A DNA stretch of 64,000 nt from Canna indica (taxonomy: Eukaryota; Streptophyta; Magnoliopsida; Zingiberales; Cannaceae): contig CP136890.1 of NCBI GenBank assembly GCA_034359265.1, positions 68,759,501 to 68,823,500 of the forward strand, given 5' to 3'. Shown in pieces: positions 56,931 through 64,000 of the stretch. The position numbers and the translations under genes were made by a program. Position 1 is the first letter of the stretch. Each line of letters opens with the position of its first letter. The notes beneath the pieces are model-generated. The model had not been told where the DNA came from. It did not search any database and saw only the letters and a program-made list of their open reading frames with translations.

Positions 56931-57484
56931 GGGTAAAAAGCAAAAAGTTCTTTGAACTTTAGCCTAATTAATAAAAAAAAATCTCACGAACTTTAAAAAC
57001 ATGTAAAAAATCCCACGGATTATTAAAAAACTAATAAAAATGCTCATGTCGTTATCTTTTCATTAATTTTTTAGTAAAATTCCACATCAGCATCACGTGT
57101 CGACATCTCATTCGTCCACATATTTTTTTTTTCCATATTATATTTAATATAATATTTTTTAAAAATTAAAAATATATATAAATATTCCAAAAAATATATA
57201 TTTTAAATTCCCTCTCTCAACTTGCCGTCCTATGAAAAAAAATCTCTAAATTTTAATTGCGATGCAAAAAATTATGAATTTTGATTATGATGCAAAAAAA
57301 TCTCATGTACTTTGATTATAATGCAAAAAATCATATTTTTAATTATAAAGTTAATGGAGAGATTACAATGTGAGTCTTTTTGCTAGTTTTTCAATAGTCC
57401 ACGGAATTTTTTTTTGCATATTTTAAAATTTGTGGAATCTTTTGCTAATTAAGTTAAAGGTCAGTAATTTTTTTGTCTTTTACC
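56931..57484. mobile_element. Probable MULE-type MITE, 554 bp
   Basis: Ends GGGTAAAAAGCAAAAAG and, inverted, GGTAAAAGACAAAAAAA; both arms then share 'ttaattaataaaa', 'cacgaactttaaaa' and 'catgtaaaaaatcc'-like blocks. The flanking 9-mers TTTTTTCAA and TTTTTAAAA agree at seven of nine bases, weak because of low complexity. Confidence 0.55.
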
Positions 57485-58006
57485 TTTTTAAAATATATTG
57501 TTAATTAACAATGATGCCATTTCAAGAGGAAATATATTACTTTATTTATAAAATAAAAGATATTAATTTTTTTTTCCTAGAACATGCCAATTATACACTG
57601 GATCCCTGAACTGTGGTGCTAATTAACAAGAATGGCAATGTAGTTTGACTTGATGACTTGTAACATCAAACCTAAAGTGATGGACCGTAGGAAACAGTAG
57701 CTCGCCATTGGTGATGGCCGCCAACTCAAATATCTCCAAAGTGCTTGGTGCCATGAGGAAGACAATGGGTTCAATAATATATCATATGGAGTTGTCCCCA
57801 CATACCATTATAGTGAAATAGAGGTGCCAATGCAGTCTTGTGCTTCACCCAAATTGCATGCATATTAATTTCATGGCCGAGCATAAGTGACAGAGCCAGA
57901 GAATTTAAATCCGAAGAACAGACTCAAGATCGTCGTATTTAAATCTAGTGGCTATGTTAGACGTTAAGGATTGCCTGCAGCGTCGTACGTTACATTAGGG
58001 GGAGGG
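57485..58006. other. Intergenic DNA, nothing recognised
   Basis: A 60-codon minus-strand frame at 57,619-57,801 has no family motif. The G-rich 'ggggaggg' at the end is the target site of the next element. Confidence 0.4.
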
Positions 58007-58446
58007 TAGGGCTGTTCATGGTTCGGTTCACACCGAACCGAATCGAAAAATCGAACCGAATTTTTTGGTTTGGTTTGATTTGATTTCAACCGTTGTAGGT
58101 TCGGTTCTCTGGCCCGAACCGAACCGAAATTTGAATTTCGGTTCGGATTTGGTTTTCGAAATTCGGGAACCGACCCGAACCGAAAACCGAATTAATTAAT
58201 TTTTTTTTAATTTTTAATAGAATTACTTAAATAGGTATTAAGTAATTATTTTGAATTTTTAATTAAAATAATTAAAATTTTGGTTTTCGGGTTGAAAATC
58301 GAACCGAACCGAATAATTTCCGTTCGGGTTAAATCGGTTTAGGTATAGTTCGGTTCGGGTTCGGGTTAAAATTCGGATATAAAAAAAATTCGATTTGAAC
58401 AAATTCGATTCGGTTCGGTTCGGTTTGAACCGAACGGACAGCCCTA
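58007..58446. mobile_element. hAT-type MITE, 440 bp, TSD GGGGAGGG
   Basis: Ends TAGGGCTGTTC and GGACAGCCCTA with dense inverted 'ccgaaccgaa'/'ttcggttcgg' repeats. GGGGAGGG flanks it exactly at 57,999-58,006 and 58,447-58,454. Same family as 9,726-10,359. No coding capacity. Confidence 0.9.
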
Positions 58447-58454
58447 GGGGAGGG

Positions 58455-59290
58455 GAGGAGGATTGTAGTTCTATTTGGACGAAGACGCGTGGATGAAGTT
58501 GAAATTATAGATAAAAGTGAATTAAATATGATCCAGTTACTATATTAATTATTCACGTCATTTTACATCCACATATCTACGTCACATTTTAATAAAGATA
58601 CATTAAAGTAATATCTTTAATAAATAATTAATGGATAAAATGATAATTATATAAGTTATAATATATGGAGGTAAAATGATAGTTATATATACAAATAATA
58701 TAGTAAAGATATGAATATGATATGATGTACATATGTGTTCATATTTGCATTCACACAAATAATTTTTTTTTATATTTATATCCACATTTATATGAATCAT
58801 ATCTGTTTTTCTTAAAAAATAATAATTGATTTGCACGGTGCAGATGCGGATAATATCCAATTGATGAAGATAAAATTGTCATCTCTAGCCAAAGTGTGAG
58901 GACAATAATGTGTTGCAGTGTGAATACGATCATGAGAAATAACTTTACTTATTTAATTTTAAATTATTATTAAAAATACAAATACAAATACAAATACAAA
59001 AGAATTTTATTCTAAAAGAAGAGAATTTTATCTAAGTGAAAAAAATTTAAATAAGATGCGCTCAATTCACAAATTGAATTTAATAACTTTAGTCATTAAA
59101 TCTTGAATTATTTTAAAAATAAATAATAATTCTTCTCGAGAAAGTTGGGTGGAGATTAACATCTCATCATTCTTATCAAGCCAAATCCTCAAAGAAAAAT
59201 AATTTTCTCTTTCTTCCTTCCTTGACGATGAGTCAAAGACGAATTGTTCATTGGGGTGGAGAAGTATCCTGAAAGAACGTGACACACTTT
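58455..59290. other. AT-rich intergenic DNA
   Basis: No gene recognised. Short (ACAAAT)n array at about 58,977-59,000. A minus-strand frame reaching 59,414 (IWLDKNDEMLISTQLSREEL) is of unknown nature and overlaps the LINE remnant. Confidence 0.4.
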
Positions 59291-59292
59291 GA

Positions 59293-59864
59293 ATGGGACA
59301 ATGTTTACGAATTGGCTTGGAGACAATTTTATCGGTTGTTGGCTCTCCATGGATTCCAGTGGAACCTTTCTCCAGCATCTGTGGCCCTACATCGGCAGCC
59401 TCGAATTCAATCATGATCTCACAACTATTTGATAAGGAAACACGGCTCTGGAAGGTCCTAGAGGTTCATGCGCTATTTCCTCCATCAGTAGCGGAGATTA
59501 TCCTTCAAATCAACATCCCGGCAGGCCGTGACAAATGGGTTTGGCACTTCAACAATTCAGGTATACAGTAACTTTTGGCTACCAATTGATGTCTCACAAG
59601 CACCCCCTTCCCCATCTACACCCTCACCATTCCCTTGGACCAGCATATGGAAGCTGAAAGTTCCTCTAAAACTAAAGGTCTTCCTTTGGCGACTCATGCA
59701 TGGATGTCTTCCGCTCAAGGATGACCTTCACCGACGCCACATCATGCTTACTGATGACTTATGCTCAATGTGCAAATCCTCCCCAGAATCAACACTTTAT
59801 GTTTTCATTCACTACAACATGGCAGATCATATATGACACAACTCTAGCCTTTCCCTCCCACTAC
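59293..59864 (+). pseudogene. LINE (L1-type) ORF2 C-terminal remnant
   Basis: Two frames overlap. 59,293-59,571 has SVVGSPWIPVEP, then ISQLFDKETRLWKVLEVHAL, FPPSVAEIILQINI and KWVWHFNNSG. After a shift near 59,560, 59,570-59,836 reads SIWKLKVPLKLKVFLWRLMH, GCLPLKDDLHRRH, and LCSMCKSSPESTLYVF. This is the post-RT region of plant LINEs with the 'zf-RVT' domain (W-L-VP-K-K-F-WR...LP---L--R----D--C--C---PE---H). RT itself is absent upstream, as expected for 5'-truncated copies. It is cut at 59,865 by a CACTA-like end. Confidence 0.8.
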
Positions 59865-60001
59865 CACTACAACACAATCGGCTTATAGAGACACAAAATT
59901 AGAGATAAATTAGATTTTTGTTTCTAAATTTTCATATTTAGAAATTAATAAACATAAAATTTATTCCGAATTGGCCTAATTTATTCCATATTTAAAAACC
60001 G
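59865..60001 (+). mobile_element. CACTA-like terminus, fragment
   Basis: CACTACAACACAATCGGC followed by 'ttatagagacac' and 'agagataaattag', a typical CACTA start. The sequence is replaced by Copia LTR after about 60,001, so only one end is present. Confidence 0.45.
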
Positions 60002-60513
60002 AAGGTCGCTCGAGGATCGGCTAAAACCCATGGTAGTTTCCTTTATATTGATTTCTTTTATTTACATCGTTTTTTCGAATTTCTTCTTGGATTTTGACTT
60101 GGAAAATATTGCAACACTCATCCCGGGATATTACATCATCCATTCGGAATGTTACAACATCCCATCCTGTAATCCGGGATATTCCGAAATGTTACAATAT
60201 CTCATTCCATAATCTGACATATTTCAACATCCATTCTGGAATGTTGTTTATGACTTGGAAAAACTTGGTAATGGATTTGGTTCATGTCCTAGGGATATAT
60301 TACACTTGATTCTAAGCCTAAATCTAGGATTTGACTTGAGTTCAACTCGATCGCCACCGAAGCTGATTTTACTCGATTATTTGCGTTTTTCTGGACGAAC
60401 TTCATAGGCGTATCATTCTATCACTCGAACCCAAAACTCACCAAATGGATTAGACACCTATTTGTTATCATCAAAATAGAGAGTGAGGCCTAGGTTGAAC
60501 CCTTGGGCCAACA
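60002..60513 (-). mobile_element. Copia LTR fragment
   Basis: Ends GTTGAACCCTTGGGCCAACA at 60,513, the inverted LTR start, followed by an inverted polypurine tract (ATCTCCATCTTTTTGATGATGAC). The inner LTR part carries 'gatcggctaaaa' and 'cgaagttcgtccagaaaa' segments. The distal half of the LTR is missing. Confidence 0.7.
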
Positions 60514-60667
60514 ATCTCCATCTTTTTGATGATGACAAACTTAACATGTAAACATAAGCAATTCTAAGTGATGAAAAGTTCTCATTTGTGAGTTTATGAT
60601 AAAAACTAACTTAGGCTAAGATATAACTCTCCCTATCTATATGCATCATAAAATAAATGTGACCAAG
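60514..60667 (-). other. Copia interior next to the polypurine tract
   Basis: Similar to 33,281-33,400, including 'ctccctatctatatgcat'. It ends where a Tekay-like LTR begins. Confidence 0.6.
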
Positions 60668-62303
60668 TGTCACACCCCAACTCAGGATCGTGTGACCAGC
60701 CAGGTTCTACATACTACCCTGAAGCCTACTACCTACACTGACCAACGAGAAACCAAAAACACATCGAATAAAAAGAAACCACAATGCAATTTTATTTAAA
60801 GTTTCAAAAGTTCACAAATTTTGGAAAAGAGAAGAGTAACTAACATCATCACAAACTAAAACATCTCAAGTTCAAAGTTGAGTACAAGCTTAAAAGACAA
60901 CAACTATCACTGTAGGAAAATGAAAACATCTAGACCACTAGACTATGACTAAAGGACGCCGCTACGAGATTGGCACCACCGCCTGCCCTCCAGCTATACT
61001 ATGACGTCAAGCCTCAACTCACTGATCATGCTCTGCAAAATAAAAAGAAATAAACCATGAGTCCACTTGGGACTCAGTGAGCGATTCTTCCGAACCTCCA
61101 CATAATCCCCTGTAAGCATGCATAAATGTATATAAGGCAGCATAGTATAATGTTAGGGAGGCAAGTTAATTTTTGATATGACAATCGACCCCAAGGGTCG
61201 TCCCGTATAAACCATATATTAGGAATAGAAACCCGCCATAATGGCCTAATTTAGCCACTTGGCATCCGGCCCTTAGGGCCTACTCATGGTCTAGGAATTA
61301 TGGCCATAACCAGCCCTACCATACATGATAATAATACACTGGCCGCTCGGGCCACACAGTACCAATGTGAAATCAAGAAATCTCCGGGCCATCGACTAGG
61401 ATGGTCTGCTAGTCTCTGGACACCGTCTGGGGTAGGGATAGCTAGTCCCACCCAACTGGGGTCTGACACCTTGCGGGTCCGGTGATGATATCTCAAGACC
61501 CAATCACTGGCCGAGTCATGCATTCGTCATCCGACTACTCAGGCATCTCGGCAGACCATCACAAACACATCATACAAGCAAGTTTCCTAAAGTTTTCTTG
61601 TTTAAAATCTCGGGCGTCCGCCCGTGTTCAACCCTATTATTTCCGGGTCAAAACATGCGTGCACTATTGCTCGCTAATTATTTCTTAGGTGTAAAACCTA
61701 ATCATCTAGCTTCATATACTATCCCTATTAATGTGAAATACATGTCATAAGCTTTAAATTGTACCCAATAACAAAACGGGACAATATATAAGCTATAATG
61801 GAATTACTTCACATCACATACTATGTGTAGTCACATGATTCAATAATAAAGAATTTAAATTCTGCATTAGAAATAAATTCAACATGGAATAGATTATCTA
61901 GCATGGTAAGATATCAAATAAATTCAACAAGGAATATACTATCTAGCATGGTAAAATGTCACCTCATTTTAGAATTTAAGGAGGAATGATCTATGGATGA
62001 TCACTATCCTATCATTCCCATAATCACATGCATCAAATAAGTAGCCTTCTATAGTTAGAGTCTTACCTAAGTGTCATCATGTTTCTAATGCTTTGAGTAC
62101 TCTAACCATGGAGTCTAACTTCTAAGGTTCACCATCTCCCTCCCCCTTGCTTGGCCGAGCCTTGAGCAAGGCATGCCTTGCTCGGCCGTGCCTCCTAGGG
62201 TAGGAATGAAAGAGAAGGACTAACCCCAACCCTAATACCTTGTCTCCGATCTATCCTAATCAATACGTTGATCAAGTTGCCCCTCCCCCTATGCTCGGCC
62301 AAA
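60668..62303 (-). mobile_element. Tekay-related LTR, diverged and incomplete
   Basis: It starts TGTCACACCCCAACTC like the inverted Tekay LTR end and keeps 'actgatcatgctctgcaaaa', 'actcagtgagcgattc' and 'ggccgagc' landmarks in order. The far part with ATATTACA is missing, and no duplication of CCAAG (60,663-60,667) with proper LTR ends is clear; a CCAAG occurs at 62,304 but without an LTR terminus before it. Confidence 0.55.
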
Positions 62304-64000
62304 CCAAGATCATGGAGTTTTTTCTTGCTTGGTCATAGTAGAACCCCTCCGATTTATCATGTGTTCATAGTTGTTGTTTGAATGTGATGATAAATGTTTG
62401 AAATTTCATGAGTAGGAAATTTTTTGATAACTTAGGCCATTTCATGATATCATGATATTAATGAAATCAGACTGGATTGAAATTCTTCATTAGAGACTTC
62501 ATTTTAAGTTAAAAATTGGATGAACATGTTTAGGTGTGTCAATGATTAGTTGCTATGTGTTTAAAATTGAAAATTCATGAAAAATTGAGCAAAATGATAA
62601 CTAATTCACTTTAGGACCCCCAAACTTGAGAAAGTTTGACCTAAGTAAACATATTGATTTAGACACTTATTTTAGCACCAAACTTCATAAATATTTTATG
62701 TATACGTATGACATGTATGCATTTAGAATGAAAAATTTATATGGATATGAATAAAATGATATAGAGGTCATTTCATGATAACTTCTTTTGAACCAAGTTG
62801 GCCCAAGTCAACAAATTAACTTAGAGGTCTCATTTTTAATCCATATTTGAGAAACATGTTTATAGTTACTCATGTTACGTAACCATAGGTCTAAATTTAA
62901 AAAACCATGGGTAAACGATAAGATTGACACTTAGCAAATTTCGTGATAACTAGCTTAGTTTTGAATGAAATCATGCAATGTTGATATCTTGACTTAAGAA
63001 TATAATTTTTATCTCAAACTTGACATATACTCTTTACACGACCATTATATGGTGTCATAGAAGTTTGAATGAAAATTGAGCACGTATTGAAAAATAGCTA
63101 AAAATTACGAAAATGCCATTAAAAATTTCGGTATGTTCAATTATTTTTAGAAAAATGTAGAAAATTCATTTTAACTGATTCTTGAAACTAAATCTTCATT
63201 GAAAAATCTAGTTTCTCTAATAAAATTTTAGAAATCTTAATTAAGAATCTGATTTATAATAGAATTTTGAAGTTGGATTTCAGAAATGCAAAGTATCACC
63301 CTCTTGAAATATCAATATTTTCGATACTTTGATTTTTCGTCGAAAACTTATAATGAAATTTCGTGTATACTATTTTGATTCAATTTCTAATATCGTTCTC
63401 ACTATTTTTGAGTGAAATAATTTCTACAAATGATTTTGATAACTTGAGCGATATCTTGAAAATGAGTTTTTGGTTGGAATCGGGATATGTTTAAAAAAAT
63501 TAGACATGGAAAATTCATTTTGAGTTCAAACTTGAGACATGCATCTAAATGATCATTCCACGATATCTGGAAAGTTTGAATAAAAAATGATAACTTTAGG
63601 AAAAATACCTAAAATTTACGAAAATACCCCCAGACTTTCAAAAATTTTATGAATTTATAGAAAACTAATTTTTGACTATATCTTGAACCTGTAGATTCCT
63701 TGAAAAATCTAGTTTGTCCAATTAAAATTTCAAAAATCTTCGTCAAGAATATAATTTTATATGGATTTAAAAGTTTAATTTTTGTAAACTTGAAGATACT
63801 TTGACCTAAGTCAACAAAGTGACTTAGAAATTTTATTTTATGCCCAAATTTGATTGACACACTTAAATTCACTCATGTTAGATATCTTGGTACCTAAATT
63901 AGAGAAAACATGAGTAGATAGTAAAATTTGATACTTAGTCATTATCATATTTTCATGTCTATTTCGAATGGAACCGTGCTAAGTTCAGATTTTGATCAAG
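62304..64000 (+). other. Diverged Copia-type non-coding interior with internal repetition
   Basis: Resembles 37,790-38,740 in plus orientation: 'actcatgttag', 'gaaaaatagctaaaa', 'gaagttggatttc', 'gatactttgatttt'. The 'cctaagtcaacaaa...gacttagaa' module occurs near 62,630, 62,800 and 63,800, suggesting tandem units. No coding motif; the window ends inside it. Confidence 0.5.

Noticed and set aside
59067..59414. 115-codon minus-strand frame
   Set aside because: Its first third is antisense to the LINE remnant and the rest has no recognised family; too weak for a gene call.

Overview
This is plant nuclear DNA, about 64 kb and nearly all transposable elements. It is eukaryotic because it has spliced gene structure, LTR retrotransposons with plant-type primer sites, CACTA, hAT, PIF and MULE families, a LINE and a SINE. 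A monocot is likely but not proven: the captured P450 exon is GC-rich, and the elements are Tekay chromovirus, Tat/Retand Gypsy and SIRE-like Copia. I see one ordinary host gene, a small NOXY2/NFD6-type mitochondrial protein gene at 45.8-48.9 kb.

Layout. 1-3.07 kb: decayed Copia LTR pieces. 3.08-44.73 kb: one Tat/Retand Gypsy element on the minus strand (3' LTR, antisense-ORF relic, pol, gag, PBS, 5' LTR). It is stretched by nested insertions: a Tekay element (5,717-10,884, TSD CATAT), a SIRE-like Copia on the plus strand (14,130-40,016, TSD GTATT), several solo LTRs and MITEs. 44.7-53.6 kb: low-copy DNA with the host gene, two intronic hairpin or MITE insertions and a MULE-type MITE. 53.6-64 kb: a Tekay solo LTR, MITEs, a LINE remnant, CACTA and Copia ends, a Tekay-like LTR and Copia non-coding DNA.

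The most striking feature lies inside the outer Copia element. Its interior (about 15.4-36.9 kb) holds a second copy of the same Gypsy-plus-Copia nest, inverted and circularly permuted. It has the same Copia insertion site (AATAC/GTATT) and the same solo LTR in the Gypsy LTR (CAATG/CATTG). Read left to right it runs: Copia gag, Copia 5' LTR, Gypsy gag 3' part, protease, RT, then an abrupt join at about 22,940 to the solo LTR, Gypsy LTR, PBS, gag 5' part, Copia 3' LTR and Copia interior. Both outer ends of this inner copy lie in one foldback Mutator-like element whose arms carry pieces of a CYP86-type P450 gene. A circle made from the locus and put back inverted would give this order; so would template switching or an assembly error. 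The copies carry private later insertions (inner: CACTA, Tekay solo LTR, PIF MITE; outer: a Copia solo LTR), which argues against a simple assembly echo.

Gene capture occurs twice: the CYP86 fragments in the Mutator-like element, and a CDPK-related-kinase-like N-lobe fragment in the 5.3 kb CACTA element. All transposon reading frames seen are broken; none looks able to move by itself. Statements on families rest on motifs read by eye; no database search was run.
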